Source: Alphaproteobacteria bacterium | Lineage (GTDB): Bacteria > Pseudomonadota > Alphaproteobacteria > Ferrovibrionales > Ferrovibrionaceae | Direction of reading: 5' to 3' | Assembly: GCA_018336035.1 (NCBI GenBank) | Contig: JAGXRD010000140.1 | Span: forward strand, 1 to 50,932 | DNA: 50,932 nt | Part shown: in pieces, positions 17,527-26,532 of the stretch | Layout of the letters: each line of letters begins with the position of its first letter | Position numbering within the stretch: position 1 is the first letter of the stretch | Notes under the pieces: generated by a model | What the model saw: only the letters and a program-made list of their open reading frames with translations | Told to the model about the DNA's origin: nothing | Databases searched by the model: none | Made by a program: the position numbers and the translations under genes

Positions 17527-18201
17527 ATGTGCGGACGCTTCAGCCTGACCCAGCCACTCGACAGCCTCGCGGCTTTCTTCGAGCTGTATGAGCTGTTGCA
17601 GAAGCCGAACCTGCAGCCGCGCTGGAATATCGCGCCGACGCAGAAATCCGCCGTGGTGCGGTCGCAAGGCGGCAAGCGCGAGATCGCCCTGCTGCGCTGG
17701 GGCTTTGCCGGGCCAAACAATGCCCCGCTGATCAATGCGCGGTCTGAAACCGCGACACAGAAACCGACATTCAGTGAGGCCTTCGCGCAGCGCCGCTGCC
17801 TGATCCCCGCCGACAGCTTTTATGAATGGCAGGTCATCGAAGGCCAGAAAACCAAACAGCCCTGGCGGATTGGTCTCAAAGGCGGCGGCATCATGGCCTT
17901 TGCCGGCCTGTGGCAGCCGGAAGCGGCGTTTGGCAACGAAGACTGCTTCACCATCCTGACCACGGCGGCGAACGACTATCTCGCGCCCCTGCATGAACGC
18001 ATGCCGGTGATCCTGCCGCGCGAGCAGTTCGGACTGTGGCTCGATCCCGCCACGCCGCGCCCGATCCTGCAGCGCCTGATGCAGAGCTATCCGGCCGAGG
18101 CCATGGCACGCTATCGCGTGACGCCGGTGGTGAATGGCGTAAAGGTAGACGGGCCGGAATGTTTTGCGCCGCTGAATCCGGCCCTGAAAAGCGTGGCCTG
18201 A
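17527..18201 (+). CDS. SOS response-associated (SRAP/YedK/HMCES) abasic-site protein
   Basis: This 224-residue SRAP domain protein forms a covalent thiazolidine crosslink with abasic sites in single-stranded DNA. Family catalytic residues are all present: C2 exposed after Met removal (MCGRFS), N70 in INARSET, E100 in FYEW and H156 in LHERMPVIL. The NIAPTQ motif is at 34-39. The ATG is fixed by the catalytic Cys2. I see no GTTC-N7-GTTC box in the 40 bp upstream, so despite the family name LexA control is not supported here. Confidence 0.96.
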   Translation: MCGRFSLTQPLDSLAAFFELYELLQKPNLQPRWNIAPTQKSAVVRSQGGKREIALLRWGFAGPNNAPLINARSETATQKPTFSEAFAQRRCLIPADSFYEWQVIEGQKTKQPWRIGLKGGGIMAFAGLWQPEAAFGNEDCFTILTTAANDYLAPLHERMPVILPREQFGLWLDPATPRPILQRLMQSYPAEAMARYRVTPVVNGVKVDGPECFAPLNPALKSVA

Positions 18202-18205
18202 CCCT

Positions 18206-19321
18206 TTACCGGTTCAGGCTGCTCTCCGTCTGAGTATCTGGCGACACTTCGGTCGCGCCGAGAGCATCCAGGGCCAGCAGCAATGCGCCGACACGACCGG
18301 CTGAGGAATACCAGTCGGCCAGGCGGGCGTAATTATCTACGAACCAGCTGAACGAAGATTGTACGGCGACAAATGCCGCCGCAGCCTGCGTAAATTCGCC
18401 TAACGACATCTCCCCTGCCAGGTATTTCGGCGCACATAGAATCCAGGCCACGACCGGTACGGCAAGAACGCTCGACTGGGAAATGAACGTCGTTCCCATC
18501 AGTTGCCAGCATAACTCCCGCCATCTGCCGGCAACTTCGCGAAAGGCAGCCAAGAGATCGCTATGCGCCCCTCCACGGTCACCCGCCCCAGATTCGCTTA
18601 ACTCCCGGAAACGCGTTCCCGCAGTCCGAAACTCGGCCTCCGCTTTATTCTTTTCCCCGACCACCTCGACAAGGCTATGGCCAATCGCAACCATCGAGAG
18701 CGCCACGAAGATCGAATAGATGGTCACGGCGACGACCAGATATCCGTAGAGGACAAAAGTGGTGCCCCCGATGTCGACGACCAAATTTCCGCCAACATCC
18801 CACAGCACAATGATAAATGTGACCGATGTAAGGACTGCGCTCAGGAAACCGGACACGAGGTCGATGGGAGAATCGGTTGCCAGCCGTCCATCTTCGGCGA
18901 TCCTGTGTTCGGGGTTCTGATGATCGCCCCATATCGCCTTCAGATTCCGGGAATGACCGTTCAGAACCCAAATTTCGATAATGCGATCTGTCAGCCATTC
19001 GCGCCATTTTCGCTGTATGGTCATGCGATTCCAGACGCTGAAAACCGCGAGCACGATACTGATCGTCGCCAGTGGCAGGAAAATCCAGATTTGCGCCCAG
19101 AGCCCGGCGCTGTCCCTGCGCGACAGCGCGTCGAAAAAATCTCTGTTCCAGAAATTCAACTGGTACTGGACCACCAGTTGAAGAAGAACCGTTACAACAA
19201 GGGCGAAGGTCAGTATCCATACCCACGCAGCCGACCGCCCGCGCCAGAGGCTCAGCGCTGTCTCAAAAAACCGAAGGACTGACCTGGCTTCCTGACGTTG
19301 CAGTCCTTTTCGGTCGGCCAT
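18206..19321 (-). CDS. SbmA/BacA-like transmembrane protein without ATPase domain
   Basis: The 371-residue protein has about six membrane spans in the arrangement of the ABC_membrane_2/SbmA-BacA family: YQLNFWNRDFFDAL after TM1, WREWLTDRIIEIWV, DQ/HNPEHRIAED and SLVEVVGEKNKAEAEFR. Families with this membrane domain either carry a C-terminal ATPase (YddA, ABCD type, about 580 aa) or lack it (SbmA/BacA, about 400 aa, proton-driven peptide uptake). This one stops after the membrane domain without an ABC cassette. By eye the gene is less G+C-rich and has more mixed codon use than its flanks, a possible sign of transfer. It lies 19 bp after the SDR gene on the same strand. Confidence 0.85.
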   Translation of the reverse strand: MADRKGLQRQEARSVLRFFETALSLWRGRSAAWVWILTFALVVTVLLQLVVQYQLNFWNRDFFDALSRRDSAGLWAQIWIFLPLATISIVLAVFSVWNRMTIQRKWREWLTDRIIEIWVLNGHSRNLKAIWGDHQNPEHRIAEDGRLATDSPIDLVSGFLSAVLTSVTFIIVLWDVGGNLVVDIGGTTFVLYGYLVVAVTIYSIFVALSMVAIGHSLVEVVGEKNKAEAEFRTAGTRFRELSESGAGDRGGAHSDLLAAFREVAGRWRELCWQLMGTTFISQSSVLAVPVVAWILCAPKYLAGEMSLGEFTQAAAAFVAVQSSFSWFVDNYARLADWYSSAGRVGALLLALDALGATEVSPDTQTESSLNR

Positions 19322-19340
19322 GGGTCAAGTCCGCCTGTTG

Positions 19341-20090
19341 TTACAAATTTTGCCCGCCATCGACGGCGAGCGTCTGGCCCGTCACCCAGCTGGCGGCCTG
19401 CGAACACAGGAACACCGCCGCATTCGCCACCTCCTCGGCCGTGCCCATGCGACCGAAGGGAATGCCAGCCAGAATCCCGTTGTAGAGTTTTGGATTGTTC
19501 TGCTTGGCCTGATCCCAGACGCCGCCGGGAAATTCAATCGAACCCGGCGCGATGCAGTTGACGCGGATCCTGTCCTTCGCCAGCGCCGCCGCCTGTGTCA
19601 GCGTCAGCTGGATCAGCGCCGCCTTCACCGCACCATAGGGCGGTGTGCGCACGCTGGGCGCCAGACCGGAAATCGAGGAGATATGCAGGATGGCGCCGCC
19701 ACCGGCCTGCTGCAGATGCGGGATCGCCGTTTGTGTGGCGCGCACCGTGCCCATCAGGTCGACATTGATTGAAACAGCCCAGCCGGCCTCGTCATCGGTG
19801 CGGCCGAAGCCCGAAGCGTTGTTGACCAGGATATCGATGCCGCCGAGCGCCTTGGCCGCCGCCTCGACATAGCCGCGCACCGCATCGCCATCGCCCAGAT
19901 CGCAGGTGGCGGCATGGACCTTTGCCCCGGTGGCCTTGAGTGCGGCCTCGGCATCCTGCACGCCCTCGGCGCCGCGCGCGCAGATCGAGACGGCGGCGCC
20001 CTCCTGGGCAAAAGCAAGGGCAATGGCCCGGCCGATACCACGGCTGCCGCCCGCCACCACCACGCGCTTGTCCTTGATCTTCAGGTCCAT
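19341..20090 (-). CDS. Short-chain dehydrogenase/reductase
   Basis: This 249-residue classical SDR has the cofactor motif AGGSRGIG (13-20), NNAS (90-93), the catalytic serine in ISSISG (138-139) and Y152-x3-K156. An arginine-lacking GARA-type region after strand two (CARGAEG) leans towards NADP(H) but is not decisive. The open frame reaches 20276, but the ATG at 20090 with GGAGCGA seven bases upstream gives the family N-terminus. The substrate is unknown. It is divergent from eutB and upstream of the SbmA-like gene. Confidence 0.92.
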   Translation of the reverse strand: MDLKIKDKRVVVAGGSRGIGRAIALAFAQEGAAVSICARGAEGVQDAEAALKATGAKVHAATCDLGDGDAVRGYVEAAAKALGGIDILVNNASGFGRTDDEAGWAVSINVDLMGTVRATQTAIPHLQQAGGGAILHISSISGLAPSVRTPPYGAVKAALIQLTLTQAAALAKDRIRVNCIAPGSIEFPGGVWDQAKQNNPKLYNGILAGIPFGRMGTAEEVANAAVFLCSQAASWVTGQTLAVDGGQNL

Positions 20091-20197
20091 GGTTCGCTCC
20101 CTTGCTGACCGAAGCTTTGCCCAATGAACACACCGCTGCAAGCCGCAGCCCTGTCTGGTATGCTTCTTGCTGAAACTGGGGCGAGCCAAAGGTGTAC

Positions 20198-21580
20198 ATG
20201 TCCGGTTTTTCCGCCACGCTGAATGCCACCCGCCACAGCTTCGCCGATCTGAAGGCGCTGCTGGCCTGTGCCTCACCGCTGCGTTCGGGCGATCAACTGG
20301 CCGGCATCGCGGCCGATAGCGACGAGCGGCGCGTGGCTGCCAAACTGGCCCTGGCCGACCTGCCGCTCAAACATTTCCTCAGCAATGTGCTGGTGCCCTA
20401 CGAACAGGACGAAGTGACGCGGCTGATCATCGACAGCCACGATGCTGCCGCCTTCGCCCCCGTGTCGCATCTCACCGTCGGTGAATTCCGCGACTGGCTG
20501 CTCAGCTATCAGGCCGATACGGCGGCGCTGGCGAAGCTGGCGCCGGGCCTGATGCCAGAGATGGTTGCCGCCGTCACCAAGCTGATGCGCAACCAGGACC
20601 TGATCGCCGTCGCGGCGAAATGCCGGGTGATCACCGGCTTCCGCACCACGCTCGGCCTGCCCGGCCGGCTCGGCAGCCGCCTGCAGCCCAATCATCCCAC
20701 CGATGATGCCGAAGGCATCGCTGCCGCCATGCTGGATGGGTTGCTGTTCGGCATCGGCGATGCGGTGATCGGCATCAACCCGGCCACCGACAGCGTGCCG
20801 GACGGCATCCGCCTGCTCGAGATGCTGGAGGCCATCCGTACCCGCTTCGACATCCCGACGCAGGGCTGCGTGCTGGCGCATGTGACAACGACCCTGCAGA
20901 TGATGCAGCGCGGCGCGCCGGTCGATCTGGTCTTCCAGTCGATTGCCGGGACGGAAGCCGCCAACAAGGGGTTTGGTGTTGATCTCTCGATCCTGAAAGA
21001 AGCGCAGGATGCGGCACTCGGCCTGAAGCGCGGCACCGTCGGCAGCAACGTGATGTATTTCGAGACCGGACAGGGCAGCGCATTGTCGGCCGATGCGCAT
21101 CACGGCGTCGATCAGCAGACGCTCGAGGTGCGCGCCTATGCGGTCGCTCGGGCTTTCAAGCCGCTGCTGGTCAATACGGTGGTTGGCTTCATCGGGCCGG
21201 AATATCTCTACGATGCCAAGCAGATCATCCGCGCCGGACTGGAAGACCATTGCTGCGGCAAACTGCTCGGCCTGCCGATGGGTGTCGATGTCTGCTACAC
21301 CAACCATGCCGAAGCCGACCAGGACGACATGGACAGCCTGATGACCCTGCTGGGCACGGCCGGCGTCAACTTCCTGATCGCGGTGCCAGGCGCCGACGAT
21401 GTGATGCTGAATTACCAGAGCCTGTCCTTCCATGATGTGCTTGGGCTGCGCCATCTGCTGAAGCTGCGCCCGGCGCCGGAATTCGAAGCCTGGCTCGACC
21501 GCATGGGAATGCTGAGCGAGGACGGCCGCCTGCCGCCGCCGGCCACCGAGACGCTGAAGAAGCTGGTCTCCTATGAATGA
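20198..21580 (+). CDS. eutB: Ethanolamine ammonia-lyase large subunit
   Basis: This 460-residue subunit carries the substrate site of the adenosylcobalamin-dependent enzyme that cleaves ethanolamine to acetaldehyde and ammonia. It follows E. coli EutB nearly throughout: LRSGDQLAGIAA, LQPNHPTDDAEGIAA, GDAVIGINPATD, IPTQGCVLAHVTT, YFETGQGSALSA, VGFIGPEYLYDAKQIIRAGLEDH and VCYTNHAEADQ are all recognisable. A GTG at 20192 is an alternative start adding two residues. eutC overlaps its end by 8 bp. No cobalamin riboswitch-like structure is apparent in the 107-bp upstream region. Confidence 0.97.
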   Translation: MSGFSATLNATRHSFADLKALLACASPLRSGDQLAGIAADSDERRVAAKLALADLPLKHFLSNVLVPYEQDEVTRLIIDSHDAAAFAPVSHLTVGEFRDWLLSYQADTAALAKLAPGLMPEMVAAVTKLMRNQDLIAVAAKCRVITGFRTTLGLPGRLGSRLQPNHPTDDAEGIAAAMLDGLLFGIGDAVIGINPATDSVPDGIRLLEMLEAIRTRFDIPTQGCVLAHVTTTLQMMQRGAPVDLVFQSIAGTEAANKGFGVDLSILKEAQDAALGLKRGTVGSNVMYFETGQGSALSADAHHGVDQQTLEVRAYAVARAFKPLLVNTVVGFIGPEYLYDAKQIIRAGLEDHCCGKLLGLPMGVDVCYTNHAEADQDDMDSLMTLLGTAGVNFLIAVPGADDVMLNYQSLSFHDVLGLRHLLKLRPAPEFEAWLDRMGMLSEDGRLPPPATETLKKLVSYE

Positions 21581-22304
21581 CGTGACGCGGGATATCTGGG
21601 CCCGCTGGCGCGGCACCACGAAGGCGCGGATCGGACTGGGCCGCAGCGGCGATGCGCTGCCCACCGCGCCGCTGCTGGAGTTTCAGGCCGCCCATAGCCG
21701 CGCCCGCGATGCCGTGCATGGCACGGCGGATTTCGATGCCATCGCAGCGGCGCTGCAGCCGCACCCAACAATCCGCGTGCGCAGCCAGGCCGGCGACCGC
21801 GCCACCTATCTGCGCCGCCCCGACCTTGGTCGCAAACTCGATCCGGTCTGCGAATTGCGGCCCGGCGTTTATGATCTCGTACTGGTGATTGCCGATGGCC
21901 TGTCCGCGCGCGCGGTCGACCACCATGCGGCCAGCGTTGCGAAACTCTGCATCGAAAAACTGCCTGACTGGCGCATCGGACCCGTCGTGCTGGCCGAACA
22001 GGCGCGCGTGGCCTTAGGCGACGAGGTCGGTGAGCGACTGAATGCTGCCACTGTTGCGGTGCTGATCGGCGAGCGGCCAGGACTTTCGGTGGCCGACAGT
22101 CTCGGCATCTATCTCACCTGGGCGCCGCGCCGAGGCCGGGCGGATTCCGAACGCAACTGCATTTCGAACATTCACGCTGCCGGCATGAGCCATGCCGCCG
22201 CCAGCGACCTGCTGGTCTGGCTGCTGCGCGAGGCGAAACGGCGGCAGCTGACGGGTATCAACCTCAAGGTCGACGCGTCGGCTGTCCTGCCGCCTACATC
22301 ATGA
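21573..22304 (+). CDS. eutC: Ethanolamine ammonia-lyase small subunit
   Basis: The 243-residue protein is the partner of EutB and helps hold adenosylcobalamin. Recognisable motifs are RIGLGRSG, RSQAGDRATYLRRPDLGR, VIADGLSA, LIGERPGLS and ERNCISNIH. It is shorter than E. coli EutC (about 295 aa) mainly at the N-terminus, a common compact form. Translation is coupled to eutB by an 8-bp overlap. The 3' end overlaps the convergent FMN-protein gene by 11 bp. EutA reactivase, EutH permease and shell protein genes are not in the window. Confidence 0.96.
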   Translation: MNDVTRDIWARWRGTTKARIGLGRSGDALPTAPLLEFQAAHSRARDAVHGTADFDAIAAALQPHPTIRVRSQAGDRATYLRRPDLGRKLDPVCELRPGVYDLVLVIADGLSARAVDHHAASVAKLCIEKLPDWRIGPVVLAEQARVALGDEVGERLNAATVAVLIGERPGLSVADSLGIYLTWAPRRGRADSERNCISNIHAAGMSHAAASDLLVWLLREAKRRQLTGINLKVDASAVLPPTS

Positions 22305-23721
22305 CATCGCCGCCGTTGACGCGGACATGCTGCGACTTCAGATCACGCACCGATTTGCAGCCGCAGGCATGCGCGATAGCCTCCACATCATGCTGCACGG
22401 CCTTGGCGTAATTGGCGACGCGCACCGCCTTGCGGCTCGGATCGAGGCCGCGCATGAAACGCGGATCGTTCGAGGTGACGCCAGTCGGACAATGGCCGGT
22501 GTTGCATTTCATCGCCTGGATGCAGCCCAGCGAGAACATGAAGCCGCGCGCCGACACCACATAGTCGGCGCCCATGCAGATCGCCCAGGCCACCTTGTCG
22601 GGCGTCAGCAGCTTGCCCGAAGCGATCAGACGGATGCGGTTACGCAACTCGTAGGCGCGCAGCTTCTGCGCCACCAGCGGCAGGGCCTGCGTGATCGACT
22701 GGCCGACATAATCGGCCAGCGGTGCCGGCGCCGCACCGGTGCCGCCCTCGCCGCCATCGATCTGCATGAAGTCGGGCGCTTCGTCCTGGCGCTGTGACAG
22801 GTAATCGAAGAACTCGTCGAGGAAGTCGTAACTGCCGACCGCCATCTTGATGCCGACCGGCTTGTCGACCACCTTGCGCACGCGATTGATCAGCGCCACC
22901 AGCGACGGAATATCCGTCACATCGCGATGCCGGCTCGGTGAAATCGAGGCCTTGCCCTCCTCGATGCCGCGGATGCCGGCGATCTCCGGCGTCACCTTCG
23001 AGCCCGGCAGGATACCGCCGCGGCCGGGCTTGGCGCCCTGGCTCAGCTTGATGCAGAACATCTTCACCTGCGGCAGCGCCGCAATCTTGCGCAGACGTTC
23101 TTCGTCCAGGTTGCCATTGGCATCGCGGACACCGTATTTCGCCGTCCCGATCTGGAAGCAGATATCGCAACCGCCTTTCAGATGATGCGACGACAGGCCG
23201 CCTTCGCCGGTATCCATCCAGACGCCGGCCATGGCTGCACCTTCCGACAGGGCCTGCACCGCGGCGGAGGACAGCGCGCCATAGCTCATGCCGGAGATAT
23301 TGAAAAAGCTTTTCGGCTTGTAGGGCTGGCTGACGATGCCCTTGCCGATCCATTTGCCGGTATAGATCTCGGCTTCGTCGTCGTTGATCGGAAAGGCGGA
23401 GTGCAGGAAGTAGATATGGCCGGGCTGCTGGCTGTCGACTTCGGAGCCAAAGGCCACATAGTTCGACACACCCTTGGCCGAGCGATAGACCCAGGCGCGC
23501 GTCAGGCGGTTGAACGGGCGCTCTTCCCAGTCAGCGGTGAACCAGTACTGGCGAAAATATTCGCCGAGATTCTCCATGATGTAGCGAAAGCGCCCGTAGA
23601 TCGGGAAGTTGCGCCGGATCGCATGATCGCGCTGGATCCAGCGGTCATAGACGTAGTACCAGCTCATCGTGCCCACACCGAGCAGCACGACGGCGGCCAG
23701 AATATAGCCGAACACCACCAT
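22294..23721 (-). CDS. Membrane-anchored glutamate-synthase-like FMN protein
   Basis: The 475-residue protein has an N-terminal membrane span (about 4-22) and then the FMN-binding TIM barrel of the glutamate synthase large subunit, from NISGMSYGALS through GLSSHHLKGG, KLSQGAKPGRGG, QIDGGEGGTGAAP and SARGFMFSLGCIQAMKC. The cysteine cluster CIQAMKCNTGHCPTG corresponds to the region that ligates the 3Fe-4S cluster in glutamate synthase. It lacks the amidotransferase and the C-terminal domains, so it cannot use glutamine by itself. Related orphan proteins are widespread and of unclear function. It lies 95 bp after fumC on the same strand. Confidence 0.92.
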   Translation of the reverse strand: MVVFGYILAAVVLLGVGTMSWYYVYDRWIQRDHAIRRNFPIYGRFRYIMENLGEYFRQYWFTADWEERPFNRLTRAWVYRSAKGVSNYVAFGSEVDSQQPGHIYFLHSAFPINDDEAEIYTGKWIGKGIVSQPYKPKSFFNISGMSYGALSSAAVQALSEGAAMAGVWMDTGEGGLSSHHLKGGCDICFQIGTAKYGVRDANGNLDEERLRKIAALPQVKMFCIKLSQGAKPGRGGILPGSKVTPEIAGIRGIEEGKASISPSRHRDVTDIPSLVALINRVRKVVDKPVGIKMAVGSYDFLDEFFDYLSQRQDEAPDFMQIDGGEGGTGAAPAPLADYVGQSITQALPLVAQKLRAYELRNRIRLIASGKLLTPDKVAWAICMGADYVVSARGFMFSLGCIQAMKCNTGHCPTGVTSNDPRFMRGLDPSRKAVRVANYAKAVQHDVEAIAHACGCKSVRDLKSQHVRVNGGDVMM

Positions 23722-23816
23722 GACAGGTCTCCCACCCTATCCGGCCGGCGAGACAGCCGGATATGTCAGTCTAGCACAATCAGGAATAGCGGCCCGGAAT
23801 TAACTTTCGATAACGG

Positions 23817-25208
23817 CTACGGGCGCGGGCCCAGCATGCTGCGCGGATCCGCCAGCCGGTCATACTCCTCGGCGCTGAGGAAGCCGAGGTCGATGGCGGC
23901 CTGCTTCGGGCTGGTGCCCTCGGCGAAGGCCTTGTTGACGATCTGCGCCACCTTGTCATAGCCCAGATGCGGGTTCAGCGCGGTGGCCAGCATGATCGAA
24001 TGCTCCACGTTGCGCTGCAGCGTAGCGGTATTGGGCTCGATCCCCGCCACCATGCCGCTGCCGAAGACGCTGGCGGCATCCGACAGCAGCTCGATGGATT
24101 TGAGCACATTCTGCACGATCACCGGCTTGGCGACGTTCAGCTCGAAATGTCCGGCGGCGGCGGCATGCGTCACGGTGACGTGGTTGCCCATCACCTGATA
24201 GCAGACCTGCAGCAGCGCCTCGGCCAAAGTGGGATTGCGCTTGCCCGGCATGATCGACGAGGTCAGCCCGTCATGCGGCAGCACCAGTTCGGCCAGACCG
24301 GCGCGCGGTCCGGCACCAAGGAAGCGGATGTCGTTGGCGATCTTGGCCAGCGACACCGCGACGGTGTTGAGCATGCCGCTCGCCTCCACCATCGCATCAT
24401 GCGCGCCCATGCCTTCGAACTTGTTCGGGTTTGCGGTGAATGGCAGCCCGGTGAGCTTGGCGAGTGCGGCAGCAAAAGCCGTATCGAAACCGGCTTTGGC
24501 ATTCAGCCCGGTGCCGACCGCCGTGCCACCCTGCGCCAGCGGATAAAGGCGCTTCAAAGATTCTGTCGCGCGCTCGACGCCGAGTTCCACCTGGCGCGCC
24601 ATGGCGCCGAAACCCTGGCCCAGAGTCATCGGCGTCGCATCCTGCAGATGCGTGCGCGCGATCTTGGCGATGTCCTTCCAGGCCTCGGCCTTCTTCGCCA
24701 GTTCGGTGTGCAGGCCCTGCAAAGCCGGGATCAGGCGCTGGTGAATCTGCAGCACGGTGACGATATGCATCACAGTGGGGAAGCTGTCGTTCGACGACTG
24801 GCCGCGATTGACATGGTCGTTCGGATGCACCGGCTTCTTGGTACCGCGCGGCTGACCCAGCAGTTCATTGGCGCGATTGGCGATCACCTCATTGGCATTC
24901 ATGTTGGTCGCCGTGCCCGAGCCGATCTGCCAGACCGGCAGCGGAAAATGATCATCGAACTTGCCATCGGCCACCTCACGGGCCGCCTGCTGCAGCGCAT
25001 CGACGATCTCCGGCGGCAGTTCGTTCAGACCCGCATTGGTCTGCGCGGCGGCCAGCTTCTGCAGACCAATGGCGTGAACCAATGCCGGCGGCAGCCGCTC
25101 GCTGCCGATGCGGAAGAGCTGCAGCGCCCGCTGGGTCTGCGCGCCCCAGTATTTGTCGGCGGCAACCTCGACGGTTCCAAAGGCATCGCGTTCCTGGCGG
25201 GTCGACAT
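23817..25208 (-). CDS. fumC: Class II fumarate hydratase, divergent signature
   Basis: The 463-residue protein aligns along its length with FumC, which hydrates fumarate to malate in the TCA cycle. Motifs include WGAQTQRA, QIGSGTATNMNANEVIANRA, HPNDHVNRGQSSNDSFPT, RTHLQDATPMTLGQ and QGGTAVGTGLN. The usual catalytic-loop signature GSSIMPGKVNP reads TSSIMPGKRNP: the first glycine is threonine and valine is arginine, while the catalytic SS, K and N remain. AAAGGAG precedes the ATG at 25208. Fumarase is by far the likeliest assignment; another C4 lyase activity of the same fold is not excluded. Confidence 0.92.
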   Translation of the reverse strand: MSTRQERDAFGTVEVAADKYWGAQTQRALQLFRIGSERLPPALVHAIGLQKLAAAQTNAGLNELPPEIVDALQQAAREVADGKFDDHFPLPVWQIGSGTATNMNANEVIANRANELLGQPRGTKKPVHPNDHVNRGQSSNDSFPTVMHIVTVLQIHQRLIPALQGLHTELAKKAEAWKDIAKIARTHLQDATPMTLGQGFGAMARQVELGVERATESLKRLYPLAQGGTAVGTGLNAKAGFDTAFAAALAKLTGLPFTANPNKFEGMGAHDAMVEASGMLNTVAVSLAKIANDIRFLGAGPRAGLAELVLPHDGLTSSIMPGKRNPTLAEALLQVCYQVMGNHVTVTHAAAAGHFELNVAKPVIVQNVLKSIELLSDAASVFGSGMVAGIEPNTATLQRNVEHSIMLATALNPHLGYDKVAQIVNKAFAEGTSPKQAAIDLGFLSAEEYDRLADPRSMLGPRP

Positions 25209-25460
25209 GGCGGATACTCCTTTATGACTAAGCCTAAGTTAGTAAGGTGCGATGCCATTAACAGTTATGCCTAGGTATTGCCCAACTTTGTCAGGCAGAT
25301 TGCATAATATTATGGCACACTCCCTGCTCTTCAGCCGCGGAAAGCCTCCTGCGGGGCGAGTCGGTACTCCCCTGGAACGAACCGGCATAATCCTGCAGGG
25401 CGGCATGTATCCTGCATTGATATCAGGGTCTCGCTATCCATCCAGAGTTATAAAAAAACA

Positions 25461-26513
25461 ATGACTGCACAGGCTCACCATCTGCAGGTTCATCAGCTTA
25501 TCGACGGCATCGAACAGGACGTTCAGGAGTTCGGTGCCAATAACGAAAGCATAGCCTTCCAGACCACGCTGCTGTCGCTGAACGCTTCGATCGAGGCGGC
25601 GCGCGCCGGCGAGGTTGGGCGCAGCTTCGCCGTGGTGGCGCAGGAAGTGAAAGCGCTGGCCAACCAGGCCTCGGAAAACTCCAAGCGCTTTCGCGAGGTG
25701 GTGCTGAAACGCATCAACGATTCAAAGATAGCCGCCGAAGGCATCGTCGACCAGATCGTGAAGGATCTGGAGGGTCCGCGCCTGTCCGACATGGCGCAGA
25801 CCATGGTGCAGCTGATCGTGCGCAACCTGTATGAGCGGACCTGCGACTGCCGCTGGTGGGCCACCGACGATGCGATGTGGCAGGCGCTGGAGAATCCCTC
25901 CGACGAACTCTTCGCCCGTGCCGGTGAACGGCTGGAGATGATCAACCGCTTCTACACCGTCTATCTCAATCTCGTGCTGACGGATGCACGCGGGCAAATC
26001 GTTGCCACCTCGAATCCCAAGCAGTTTCCTCGTGCCGCCAAGGCCAATGTCTCGCGTACGCCGTGGTTCCAGCAGGCGATGCAGTCGCGCAGCGGTGACG
26101 ATTACATCGTCGACGACATCAGCCAGAGCGGCAGCCATGACAACAAGGCGGTGGCGATCTATGCCGCTGCCGTGCGCAAGGGCGGCCAGATCCATGGCGA
26201 ACCGCTCGGCGTGCTGGGCGTGATCTTCGACTGGGACAAACAGGGCAAGAGCATCGTCAAGGACGAACCCTCACTGAGCCCGGAGGAATGGACCCGCACC
26301 CGCGTGCTGCTGCTGGATGCCAAGCGCCGCGTCATCGCCTCGTCGGATGGCCAGAATGTCTACCAGGCTTTCCCGCTGAAGGATGAAGGCCAGCAGCGCG
26401 GATATTACTACGAACCGGACGGCACGCTGATCGCGTTCTCCCACACCATCGGCTATGAGACCTATGACGGCATGGGCTGGTATGGCGTGATCAGCCAGAA
26501 GCCACGCGGTTAA
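25461..26513 (+). CDS. Soluble chemoreceptor-tip/Cache protein, inverted domain order
   Basis: This 350-residue protein has no membrane span or signal peptide. Residues about 22-85 match the highly conserved hairpin tip of chemoreceptor signalling domains ([19 protein letters not shown], then [16 protein letters not shown]), but the long coiled-coil arms are missing. Residues about 110-345 follow, beginning [15 protein letters not shown], and have the look of a Cache/PDC-like sensor with [17 protein letters not shown] and strands around GVLGVIFDW. Normal receptors have the sensor first and the tip last. The tip asparagine of FQTNLL is threonine here. It is likely cytosolic and may join receptor arrays or titrate CheA/CheW; this is inference. 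fumC is divergent across 252 bp. Confidence 0.85.
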   Translation: MTAQAHHLQVHQLIDGIEQDVQEFGANNESIAFQTTLLSLNASIEAARAGEVGRSFAVVAQEVKALANQASENSKRFREVVLKRINDSKIAAEGIVDQIVKDLEGPRLSDMAQTMVQLIVRNLYERTCDCRWWATDDAMWQALENPSDELFARAGERLEMINRFYTVYLNLVLTDARGQIVATSNPKQFPRAAKANVSRTPWFQQAMQSRSGDDYIVDDISQSGSHDNKAVAIYAAAVRKGGQIHGEPLGVLGVIFDWDKQGKSIVKDEPSLSPEEWTRTRVLLLDAKRRVIASSDGQNVYQAFPLKDEGQQRGYYYEPDGTLIAFSHTIGYETYDGMGWYGVISQKPRG

Positions 26514-26532
26514 AAACTCCCCCTTCTCAATC

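Noticed and set aside
18206-19321. Pseudogene of a full ABC exporter that lost its ATPase domain
   Set aside because: The frame is intact, the length fits SbmA/BacA proteins, and no ATPase remnant follows before the next gene.
20091-20197. Cobalamin riboswitch before eutBC
   Set aside because: The spacer is only 107 bp and I see no B12-box-like sequence; a riboswitch of this class needs about 200 nt.
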